From positions 310,001 to 374,000 of the forward strand of contig NZ_BGZH01000003.1 of assembly GCF_009617755.1 (NCBI RefSeq): a stretch of DNA of 64,000 nucleotides, written 5' to 3'. Shown here in pieces: positions 25,038 through 32,544 of this stretch. The DNA is from Marinobacter salsuginis. Lineage in GTDB: Bacteria > Pseudomonadota > Gammaproteobacteria > Pseudomonadales > Oleiphilaceae. The translations under genes were made by a program, and so were the position numbers. Every line of letters starts with the position of its first letter. The first letter of the stretch is position 1. The notes below the pieces were generated by a model that saw only the letters and a list, made by a program, of their open reading frames with translations, was not told where the DNA came from and ran no database searches.

Positions 25038-26036
25038 ATGCAACGTTTTTTAAACTGGCTTTTCGCTCTGCTGCTACTGATTCCCCTCTCAAGCTATTCA
25101 GAGACGGCGGATTGGCGAACGCAGGTTGCGAGAGAGGCTGCGAAGCTCGAGCGGCTTTACACCTTGATTGTTGTCCATGAGGGTCAGGAAGTCCTGGCAT
25201 TGGATCTGAAGGGCACCGGCCTGGATACGCTAACCAACATCAAGTCTCTCTCCAAGACCGTGCTCGCTGCAATGGTGGGTATCGGCATCGAAAAGGGCGT
25301 GTTCGAGGGGATCGATCAGCCGGTTGTTGAAACACTCGGGGATCGAGTGCCGGCTTCTGCCACCGAGGGTGTGGAACGTATTACCCTGGGACACTTGCTG
25401 TCACTGCAGGCCGGTCTTCGGCGCACGTCCGGCCAATACTACGGGCCGTGGGTGAACAGCGAAAACTGGGTTCATCATGTGCTTACCAGGCCCTTCGTGG
25501 ATGCGCCGGGTGGGCGCATGCTTTACTCCACCGGCAGCAGCCACCTGCTCTCCGCCGCGCTCACGGAAAGCGCCGGTCGTAGCACCCTTGCCCTGGCGCG
25601 AGAATGGCTGGGCGAACCGCTGAACATCACCATTCCGGCGTGGGGCCGCGATCCGCAGGGTATCTATTTCGGTGGCAACAATATGCTTCTCTCGCCTCGA
25701 GACCTGGTAAAAATAGGCGAGCTTTATCGCAATGAGGGGCGTATTGGCGACCGGCGTCTGTTTCCGGAGGACTGGGTTCGCGAATCGTGGATAGAGCGGG
25801 CGAGGTCCGCCTATACTGATGATCCCTATGGCTACGGCTGGTTCCAACAACCTCTCGCAGGCGAAATGGGATATTACGGTCGGGGCTATGGCGGACAGGT
25901 GCTTTATGTGATGCCTGCTCGTCAGTTGACCGTGGTGATGACATCAGACCCTACCCCGCCATCGCCGGGCTCGACGTTTTTGCGCCGCCAGTTCCGATTG
26001 ATTGAAGACCACATAATTCCCGCTATGGAGAACTAA
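25038..26036 (+). CDS. Secreted beta-lactamase-fold serine hydrolase
   Basis: A 332-residue class C beta-lactamase/penicillin-binding-protein-fold hydrolase with a signal peptide (about residues 1-21). The catalytic SxxK reads SLSK at residues 70-73, and the second motif is YSTGS in place of YxN. It is more likely an esterase or peptidase than a true lactamase. The ATG at 25038 opens the signal peptide; the upstream in-frame codon at 24993 would not. A second hydrolase with its own SMTK motif lies 1.4 kb downstream. Confidence 0.82.
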   Translation: MQRFLNWLFALLLLIPLSSYSETADWRTQVAREAAKLERLYTLIVVHEGQEVLALDLKGTGLDTLTNIKSLSKTVLAAMVGIGIEKGVFEGIDQPVVETLGDRVPASATEGVERITLGHLLSLQAGLRRTSGQYYGPWVNSENWVHHVLTRPFVDAPGGRMLYSTGSSHLLSAALTESAGRSTLALAREWLGEPLNITIPAWGRDPQGIYFGGNNMLLSPRDLVKIGELYRNEGRIGDRRLFPEDWVRESWIERARSAYTDDPYGYGWFQQPLAGEMGYYGRGYGGQVLYVMPARQLTVVMTSDPTPPSPGSTFLRRQFRLIEDHIIPAMEN

Positions 26037-26102
26037 TCCGAGCGCCGAAACTTCATTTCCTCAACTATACTGACCTGTGGCAAACACCAGGGAGGAAATG
26101 AG

Positions 26103-26531
26103 ATGAACAGGATCGCAATTACGCTGGTTTCAGCTCTTTTGATCGCGCCTTTATCAGCGCTGGCAGAGAGCATGAAATCTGAAGCCCCGGCCAATGCCGG
26201 TGTGTATTTTGTCCAGCCAACCGATGGCGCTACCGTTGACCAAACGTTCAAAGTTGTCTTTGGCCTGCGGAACATGGGGGTGGCACCCGCCGGTGTGGAA
26301 AAAGCAGGCACCGGACACCACCACCTGCTGATCGATACCGATATACCGTCGGATTTGAGCCAGCCTCTTCCCGCTACGGATCACGTCAAGCACTTCGGCG
26401 GCGGGCAAACCGAAACCGAGATCACGCTATCGCCGGGAAAGCACACGTTACAGCTTCTCGTAGGTGACCACATGCATGTTCCGCACAACCCGGCAGTGGT
26501 CTCCGAGAGGATCACGGTCATGGTGGAGTAA
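26103..26531 (+). CDS. DUF4399 periplasmic protein
   Basis: A 142-residue exported protein with a signal peptide ending ALA (about residue 22). The DUF4399 pattern is clear: VYFVQPTDGATVDQTFKVVFGLRNMGVAPAGV, GTGHHHLLIDTD, DHVKHFGGGQTET and GKHTLQLLVGDHMHVPH. The paired histidines (HHH, HMH) could bind a metal, which is inference. Single gene with GGAGG ribosome site. Confidence 0.88.
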   Translation: MNRIAITLVSALLIAPLSALAESMKSEAPANAGVYFVQPTDGATVDQTFKVVFGLRNMGVAPAGVEKAGTGHHHLLIDTDIPSDLSQPLPATDHVKHFGGGQTETEITLSPGKHTLQLLVGDHMHVPHNPAVVSERITVMVE

Positions 26532-26644
26532 CGGGCCACACTGAAAGAATTGGTCAGTACAGGTCTGCATTTCAGTCAATCCCCTGAGCGTTCGATCATG
26601 GTACTGTGAGCGCAAATAACACGAACGACTCCAGGGGATAACTG

Positions 26645-27391
26645 ATGCGAAAGAACATTCTGATTACCGGTGCCAGCACTGGTCTTGGGGAAGGTATGGC
26701 CCGCGAATGGGCTGCCAAGGGATGCAACCTGGCGCTCTGCGCAAGGCGGGCCGACAAGCTGGAGGCGCTACAACGGGAATTGCAGCAGGCCAACCCCAAT
26801 ATCCGGGTGCTGGTTCGCGGTCTCGATGTCTGCGATTACGATCAGGTATTCGAAGTGTTCCGCGCGTTCCGGGATGAGCTGGGCAGTCTTGATCGGGTAG
26901 TCGTGAATGCGGGTATTGGCAGTTCCCAGCCTATCGGCCGTGGACACTTCGCGGCGAATAGACACACCGCCGAGACCAACTTCATCGCGGCCATTGCCCA
27001 GAGCGAGGCGGCCATGGAGATCTTCCGCGAGCAGAACAGCGGCCACCTGGTGCTGATGTCCTCAGTGAGCGGGGTGCGTGGTTTCCGCGGGCCCTTGAAC
27101 GTTTACGCCGCCACCAAGGCTGCGGTGGCGTCCCTGGCAGAAGGTCTGCAACTGGATACCAAGGGCAAGCCAATCAACGTCAGCAACATAATGCCCGGCT
27201 ACATTCTCACGGATATCAACCGGGATACCAAGAACGCGCCCTTCAGGGTGGACCTGGAAACCGGCGTGAAGGCCCTGGTTAAAGCCATCGAATCAGAAAA
27301 GCGCCGCTCCTATGTGCCCTGGTGGCCATGGACGCCGCTGAGTTACGTCTTGAAGGCCCTGCCGTTCTCGGTCTTCTCCAGGGCCATGTAA
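26645..27391 (+). CDS. Short-chain dehydrogenase/reductase
   Basis: A 248-residue SDR. The cofactor loop is TGASTGLGEG, the NAG motif reads VNAGIGSS, and the catalytic triad is in SSVSGVRGF..YAATK (Ser, Tyr and Lys). The C-terminal WWPWTPLSYVLKALPFSVFSRAM resembles SDRs acting on lipids or with a membrane-associated tail. It probably reduces or oxidises a carbonyl with NAD(P)H. ATG at 26645 with a GGGG-like site. Confidence 0.9.
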   Translation: MRKNILITGASTGLGEGMAREWAAKGCNLALCARRADKLEALQRELQQANPNIRVLVRGLDVCDYDQVFEVFRAFRDELGSLDRVVVNAGIGSSQPIGRGHFAANRHTAETNFIAAIAQSEAAMEIFREQNSGHLVLMSSVSGVRGFRGPLNVYAATKAAVASLAEGLQLDTKGKPINVSNIMPGYILTDINRDTKNAPFRVDLETGVKALVKAIESEKRRSYVPWWPWTPLSYVLKALPFSVFSRAM

Positions 27392-27408
27392 CGAATTTTG
27401 CGAGGTAA

Positions 27409-28734
27409 ATGGACATGCCCGGCTTCAATCCTGTTCACGCCCTGATGCTCTTCGCGTTAAGCATTCCAGGCGCATGGGCCACTACCCAGGCTTCAGCTCC
27501 GATGAGCGCTGAGGCATCTGACCCGGGAGCATTGCAATGGATGACCGGTTTTCCACCGTCAGACGATAAACTGATCGGGCAACCGCAAAGCAATTACTTC
27601 AGCTTTCCGAAACTGCGCTGGACGGTGTGTCACATACGGGAGCTGCTCCCTACCACTCAAGTTAGTCGTGGCATAGGTGCCCCGGATCCTCTGCCCTACG
27701 CCCCGGACAATGGCATCAATAGCATTTCATTCACGCCGATTGGTAGCGACACTCCCATGGGCTGGCAGGAGTCTCTGTCTGCCAATTACACCGACGGGCT
27801 ACTGATCCTGCATCATGACAAGATTGTGTATGAGTATTACAACGGTTGCCTGAACGAAGCCGGCAAACACGCGGCCATGTCGATGACAAAGTCCCTCACC
27901 GGCTTGCTGGCAGAAATCCTGGTCGCTGAGGGCAAACTTGATGACCAGTCCAAAGTCGCCACGATTGTACCCGAGTTGCGCGACAGTGCCTTCGGCACTG
28001 CGACGGTTCGACAAGTGATGGATATGACCACAGCGCTGGATTACAGCGAAAACTACGCCGATCCCGAGGCAGACATCTGGCAGTACTCTGCCGCCGCCAG
28101 CCCCTTGCCAAAGCCTTCCGATTACAGCGGGCCGGAGGGTTATTTCGAGTACCTGCAAACCGTTGAGCAGAACGGCGAACACGGCGATGCGTTCGGCTAC
28201 CGGACGGTCAATTCCGATGCCCTCGGCTGGATCATCTCCCGGGTAAGCGGTAAGAGCGTGGCGGATCTCCTTTCCGATCGCTTGTGGCAACCTCTGGGCA
28301 CTGAACAGGACGCCTACATGACGATAGACGCCAAAGGTACGCCGTTCGCGGGCGGCGGCCTGAGCGCAGGGCTCAGGGATCTCGGCAGGATTGGCCTCTT
28401 GATGCTGAACAAGGGCCAGTACAAAGACCAGCAACTGTTTCCTGAATCTGTGGTGAATGCAATTGAGGCCGGCGGCGACAAGAAGGCCTTTGCCAAGGCT
28501 GGCTACAAAACCCTCCCCGGCGGGAGCTACCGTGGCATGTGGTGGATCTTCCACAATGCCAATGGCGCTTATGCCGCTCGAGGCGTGCACGGGCAAACCA
28601 TTTACATTGACCCCACCGCCAACATGGTTCTGGTACGCTTCGCATCGTTTCCCAATGCCAGTAACAGCAAGATAGACCCAACCTCGCTGCCCGCTTATCA
28701 AGCGGTGGCGGAGTACCTGATGAAAAAGGATTGA
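27409..28734 (+). CDS. Secreted beta-lactamase-fold serine hydrolase
   Basis: A 441-residue exported hydrolase with a signal peptide ending AWA (about residues 1-24). The catalytic SxxK is SMTK at residues 158-161, and YRTVNSD supplies the second (YxN-like) motif. A long N-terminal extension precedes the catalytic domain. It resembles beta-lactamase-superfamily esterases (for example 6-aminohexanoate-dimer hydrolase-like enzymes). It begins 17 bp after the SDR and may be co-transcribed with it. Confidence 0.85.
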   Translation: MDMPGFNPVHALMLFALSIPGAWATTQASAPMSAEASDPGALQWMTGFPPSDDKLIGQPQSNYFSFPKLRWTVCHIRELLPTTQVSRGIGAPDPLPYAPDNGINSISFTPIGSDTPMGWQESLSANYTDGLLILHHDKIVYEYYNGCLNEAGKHAAMSMTKSLTGLLAEILVAEGKLDDQSKVATIVPELRDSAFGTATVRQVMDMTTALDYSENYADPEADIWQYSAAASPLPKPSDYSGPEGYFEYLQTVEQNGEHGDAFGYRTVNSDALGWIISRVSGKSVADLLSDRLWQPLGTEQDAYMTIDAKGTPFAGGGLSAGLRDLGRIGLLMLNKGQYKDQQLFPESVVNAIEAGGDKKAFAKAGYKTLPGGSYRGMWWIFHNANGAYAARGVHGQTIYIDPTANMVLVRFASFPNASNSKIDPTSLPAYQAVAEYLMKKD

Positions 28735-28764
28735 GGCACGCTTGCCCCGAACGGAAGACACTCA

Positions 28765-29157
28765 ATGATCAAATCCACTGCCCTGGCCGCCCTGCTTGTT
28801 GTATTGGTGGCATTCCTGGGTTTTCAGTATTACATCACGTCAGTACCCGACCTTGCGGAGCCTATTTCAGTTGAGGAAAGCCGGTTCATTGAACGGGACA
28901 ACTCACTTCTGGTAACACTGCAGGGCCATGAGGGCCGCCATTTCACCCTGGGCCTGCGGGGCGACATTGCGAACGCGCCGGAAGAAACCGCGCTGTTCTT
29001 TATCCGCAATCCGGATCTGGTGCCTTATGTTTACTGGCCAGGACTCCGCAGTAACGATGAGAAACGGGTGTTGGAATTACTCGAGGATATGATGGAAAAG
29101 GAGGGGCAGGACGACGCGATATCGCAAATTTATGAGGTTCTGAAAAACCGGAACTGA
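28765..29157 (+). CDS. Membrane-anchored hypothetical protein
   Basis: A 130-residue protein with a single N-terminal hydrophobic segment (about residues 6-25), then a soluble domain ending in an acidic helix (LELLEDMMEKEGQDDAI). No domain was recognised. It follows the serine hydrolase by 30 bp on the same strand and may form an operon with the SDR and the hydrolase. Confidence 0.65.
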   Translation: MIKSTALAALLVVLVAFLGFQYYITSVPDLAEPISVEESRFIERDNSLLVTLQGHEGRHFTLGLRGDIANAPEETALFFIRNPDLVPYVYWPGLRSNDEKRVLELLEDMMEKEGQDDAISQIYEVLKNRN

Positions 29158-29225
29158 CACGTAAAAATGGCTGGGGAAGCGGGTCCAAAAACTCCCCCAA
29201 CCAGCACCACCTCTGTGGCGACTTT

Positions 29226-29948
29226 TTAGCGCACCTTCGAGAGGAACTTCTGAGTGAGCGGGTTTTGCGGATCGGTAATCACCTGCCTGGCTTCACCAAT
29301 CTCCGCAATCACGCCCTGATGGAAGTAGGCCACCCGGTCGGACACATCCCGCGCAAAGCCCATTTCATGGGTTACGCAGATCATGGTCATGCCCTCTTCC
29401 GCCAACAGGCGAAGGGTATCGAGAACCTCGCCCACCAGCTCCGGATCGAGCGCAGAGGTTACCTCATCCAGCAGCATGTAGTCGGGCTTCATGGCCAGGG
29501 CACGGGCAATGGCCAGACGCTGCTGCTGACCACCGGACATCTTGGTCGGGTACACATCCAGCTTGTCACCCAGGCCAACGTGCTCCAGTTCCTTTTTGGC
29601 AATCTCGATCGCTTCTTCTTTGCTCATTTTCTTGACGATTCTGGGGGCCAGCGCCGCATTCTCCAGTACCGTCATGTGGGGAAAGGAATTCCACTGCTGA
29701 AACACCATGCCCAGTTTCTGGCGCAGCTTGTCCTTGTTGGTGGACTTGGCATGCACATCCACATCATCAACCAGAATCTTGCCGCTGTTGATGGTCTCGA
29801 TGGCGTTGATGCAGTACAGCAGAGTCGACTTGCCGCTACCGGAGCCCCCGATAACACTCACCACTTCGCCTTTCTGCACGTCCAGGCTCACGCCTTTGAG
29901 CACTTCAAGATCACCGAAGGATTTATGGACATTCTGTACACTGATCAT
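29226..29948 (-). CDS. Polar amino acid ABC transporter ATP-binding protein (GlnQ-like)
   Basis: A 240-residue ATPase. Walker A is GGSGSGKST, the Q-loop is QQWNSFPHMTV, the signature is MSGGQQQRLAIA, and Walker B is MLLDEVTSALDP, the set typical of GlnQ/HisP/ArtP importers. It energises the two permeases upstream. The start codon overlaps the stop of the preceding permease by 4 bp (ATGA), so it is translationally coupled. The operon order is binding protein, permease, permease, ATPase. Confidence 0.92.
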   Translation of the reverse strand: MISVQNVHKSFGDLEVLKGVSLDVQKGEVVSVIGGSGSGKSTLLYCINAIETINSGKILVDDVDVHAKSTNKDKLRQKLGMVFQQWNSFPHMTVLENAALAPRIVKKMSKEEAIEIAKKELEHVGLGDKLDVYPTKMSGGQQQRLAIARALAMKPDYMLLDEVTSALDPELVGEVLDTLRLLAEEGMTMICVTHEMGFARDVSDRVAYFHQGVIAEIGEARQVITDPQNPLTQKFLSKVR

Positions 29949-30598
29949 ATTGCCATTTTCCTCTCAACGTACCGGCCGTAGTGGGAAAGCGGGTACGAAA
30001 TAATGAAGTAGAAGATACCAACACCTATGAGAATCTCGAGCGGTTGCTGGGTTCTTGAAATAAGTTGTTCCGACGTGCGCAGCAATTCCATGTAACCGAT
30101 CACCGACACCAGCGCCGAGTCCTTGATAACGCTGAGCGAAACACCCAGCCAGGACGGGAACACCGCGCGCAGGCCGATGGGCAACCGGATGTGGTAGATG
30201 GTTTGCCACTTGGTCATGCCCAGTGAGCGCGCCGCTGTCTGCATTGAGGGGCTGACACTCTCGAAGCCACCGCGGAACACTTCGGCCATAAACGCCATGG
30301 TATAAAGCGACAGCACAATGGAGCCCGCAACAAACGGCGCCAGGGGGTTGCCCATTGCGCCAACGAAGGTTGAGAACAGAATCAGCTGGATGATCAGCGG
30401 CACACTCCGGAGCACGTCCAGAACGCCCCCGAACACCACATTGACCACCTTGTTGCTCTCGGAGCGGATGAAGCCGACCACCAGACCCAACAGGGTACCC
30501 ACGACGATGGCCACAACAGAGATGATGACGGTGTTCCAGACACCGGTCAGGATCAGCCCGCTATCGCTCCAGGAAAGGGGTGTGAATAAGGAATTCAT
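29945..30598 (-). CDS. Polar amino acid ABC transporter permease (second)
   Basis: A 217-residue HisM/GlnP-type permease with about five membrane segments and the EAA loop RSLGMTKWQTIYHIRLPIGLRAVFPSW. It shares one base with the stop codon of the permease upstream (TGATG) and 4 bp with the ATPase downstream. With the first permease it forms a heterodimer that transports an amino acid across the inner membrane. Confidence 0.92.
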   Translation of the reverse strand: MNSLFTPLSWSDSGLILTGVWNTVIISVVAIVVGTLLGLVVGFIRSESNKVVNVVFGGVLDVLRSVPLIIQLILFSTFVGAMGNPLAPFVAGSIVLSLYTMAFMAEVFRGGFESVSPSMQTAARSLGMTKWQTIYHIRLPIGLRAVFPSWLGVSLSVIKDSALVSVIGYMELLRTSEQLISRTQQPLEILIGVGIFYFIISYPLSHYGRYVERKMAI

Positions 30599-31263
30599 CA
30601 GATTTCCCCCTTGAACAGTCGACGGGCAAGCAGCGATGACCCGAACAACACCAGCTTGGTGATGATGAAGTACATAACCGCCGCCACGATGAAGAACTCC
30701 AGCGTTCTGAACGACAGTGACTGCAGTCTCTGAGTTGTGCCGGAGAGTTCACTCATACCCACCAGAATCCCCAGAGAGCTCATCAGAATCGACCAGACAA
30801 ACTGGTTGGTCATCGGGTGATAGATGCGCCTCAGCATCTGCGGAAGGATGATGTAGCGATACGACTGGATGCTGGTCATACCCAGGGACTTGGATGCGCT
30901 GTACTGGGTGCTGGGAATCGACTGGAAGCCACCCCGGAAAGTCTCCGTGAGGTAGCCCGCGTTGATGAAGACCAGTGCACTCAGCACGGCCACATACGGG
31001 CTCAGGTGAATCCCGAACGCACCAAGGCCGAAATAGGCCATGTAGATCTGAAACAGGGCCGGCGTATTCCGGGCAATTTCGACCCACACCGTGGCAACCT
31101 GGCTGAAGAACTTTGTGTTGTTCATTTTGGCGATCGCCAACAGTATTGCGATCACAATGCCCAGAAGCATGGCTAGAACGGATACGTGCAAGGTAACGAA
31201 AGCACCGTTCAGCAGCTGGGGCATGTTCTGGAACACAACGTTCCAGTGAAATTCGTAGTCCAT
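30598..31263 (-). CDS. Polar amino acid ABC transporter permease (first)
   Basis: A 221-residue HisQ-type permease with about five membrane segments and an EAA loop KSLGMTSIQSYRYIILPQMLRRIYHP. It is the partner of the next permease and follows the binding-protein gene after a 153-bp gap that holds a stable hairpin. Substrate is one of the polar amino acids (Glu/Asp/Gln class is plausible). Confidence 0.9.
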   Translation of the reverse strand: MDYEFHWNVVFQNMPQLLNGAFVTLHVSVLAMLLGIVIAILLAIAKMNNTKFFSQVATVWVEIARNTPALFQIYMAYFGLGAFGIHLSPYVAVLSALVFINAGYLTETFRGGFQSIPSTQYSASKSLGMTSIQSYRYIILPQMLRRIYHPMTNQFVWSILMSSLGILVGMSELSGTTQRLQSLSFRTLEFFIVAAVMYFIITKLVLFGSSLLARRLFKGEI

Positions 31264-31382
31264 ACCTTGGCCATTTAATGAATGGTAGGAAACTCGACCA
31301 CTGCCCTCGAAACAGAGCTGCGATCAGAATTTTGGGGCAGCGCGCCGCTGAATGAGCGCCTGACCCGGGAACCAATGCAATA

Positions 31383-31405
31383 ACGGCCGCCTGTCTGGCG
31401 GCCGT
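31383..31405 (-). terminator. Hairpin after the binding-protein gene
   Basis: A perfect 9-bp stem (ACGGCCGCC / GGCGGCCGT) with a 5-base loop lies 12 bp beyond the stop codon and is followed on the minus strand by only a short T-rich sequence. It probably attenuates read-through or protects the binding-protein mRNA, a common arrangement in ABC operons. Confidence 0.6.
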
Positions 31406-31416
31406 CGCTTCGGCGC

Positions 31417-32235
31417 TTACTTGTTGTCCCGGAGGGACTGGATCAGATCGGCAGGTGCATCGGTGCCGAAGTGCTTGTTGTAAGCTTCATTCATGTTGCC
31501 ATCGCGAATCTGGCGAACCAGGAACAGGTTCAGGTAGTTGATCCAGGCCACCTCGTCACGCTTGGCGATAATGCCAACAACGTCGTCGTAGTTGGGAACA
31601 TAGGGACCGGCTTCAAAGTCCGCAAACTCTTCGCTACGCAGCTTGGTTGCGATGTTCGTGTTGGTTGAAATGATCGCGTCCACCTTGCCCTGGTACAGAC
31701 CCAGGTAGGCGTCGTTTTCAGACTTGAACGAGGTGTAGTTGTCCTTGCCCCAGCCCTGCTGCTCAGCGTAGGCGAGGTACTCGGTTTCGTAGGTAGTACC
31801 GAGTGCTGCACCAACCTTCAGGTTCTTAAGGTCATCGAAGGATTCAATGTTCTTGTCCTCGTTCGCAATAACCTGGAATTTGAAAACGAAGTACGGGTAG
31901 GTGAAGCCGACGGTTTTGGCACGTTCCAGCGTATCGGAAGTGGAACCGATAACAACGTCGGTTTTACCGGAGACCAGAGATGGGATCCGCTCGCCCCAGG
32001 TGAGGTTGAGAACGTTAACGTCGACGCCGAGCGCTTCGCCCAGGTCGTTACAGTAATCCACGTCGAAGCCAGCCGGCTCGTTGTTCTCGTCAAAGTACCC
32101 CATGGGTGGGAAGTCCAGAACCACGCCACAGTTCAGAGTGCCACGTTGAATCACGGTGTCCAGCTGGTCTGCTGTGGCGTTCACGGAGGTGACTGCAGCA
32201 CAAGCGAATACCAGCGGTGCAACTTTGCGAATCAT
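31417..32235 (-). CDS. Polar amino acid ABC transporter substrate-binding protein
   Basis: A 272-residue periplasmic binding protein with a signal peptide ending ATA (about residue 21). The solute-binding family 3 signatures are present: GTLNCGVVLDFPPMGYFDENNEPAGFDVDYCNDLGEALG and GAALGTTYETEY. It belongs to the GlnH/ArtI-type set. The ATG at 32235 opens the signal peptide after a GAGAG ribosome site; the longer frame upstream does not look like a signal. It is the first gene of the importer operon. Confidence 0.92.
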   Translation of the reverse strand: MIRKVAPLVFACAAVTSVNATADQLDTVIQRGTLNCGVVLDFPPMGYFDENNEPAGFDVDYCNDLGEALGVDVNVLNLTWGERIPSLVSGKTDVVIGSTSDTLERAKTVGFTYPYFVFKFQVIANEDKNIESFDDLKNLKVGAALGTTYETEYLAYAEQQGWGKDNYTSFKSENDAYLGLYQGKVDAIISTNTNIATKLRSEEFADFEAGPYVPNYDDVVGIIAKRDEVAWINYLNLFLVRQIRDGNMNEAYNKHFGTDAPADLIQSLRDNK

Positions 32236-32544
32236 AGTTTTTCTCTCTTTTTCTTTTGTGGACGATAAGTGTGTGTCTGTTATGCCTACACAACACGAGT
32301 TATGTGCAAAAAGCATACGTAAAAATACTACCGTAGATGTTTTAGTGAAAATTTTTGAAATTTGCCATTTGGTAGGCAATTTTCCTTAATTTTCTCAATA
32401 TAACCGGATTTTTTGAGCCTGCAACTCGTGATGCCGGCCAAAAAACGAACAAACGGCATTTTTTGGCGATCTTAAGTATATAATTTAAATAACTTTTCCT
32501 CCTCATTTACCTGAAAGACGAATTTATTGCGTCAGCAAGACGTT
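32236..32544. other. AT-rich region between amino-acid importer and FtsX-like permease
   Basis: About 309 bp, AT-rich, and likely to hold the importer promoter (minus strand). It contains a perfect 9-bp inverted repeat GCCAAAAAA / TTTTTTGGC (about 32439-32468), with the T-run inside the stem, and a GGCAAATT-like imperfect dyad near 32360-32385. Neither is a textbook terminator. No additional gene was seen. Confidence 0.5.

Noticed and set aside
25038..28734. Beta-lactam resistance genes
   Set aside because: Both hydrolases keep the SxxK but have non-lactamase second motifs; the fold also serves esterases and peptidases.
32300..32345. Sigma-54 promoter before the amino-acid importer
   Set aside because: The -24 GG element is missing, although a TTTTTGCA is present.
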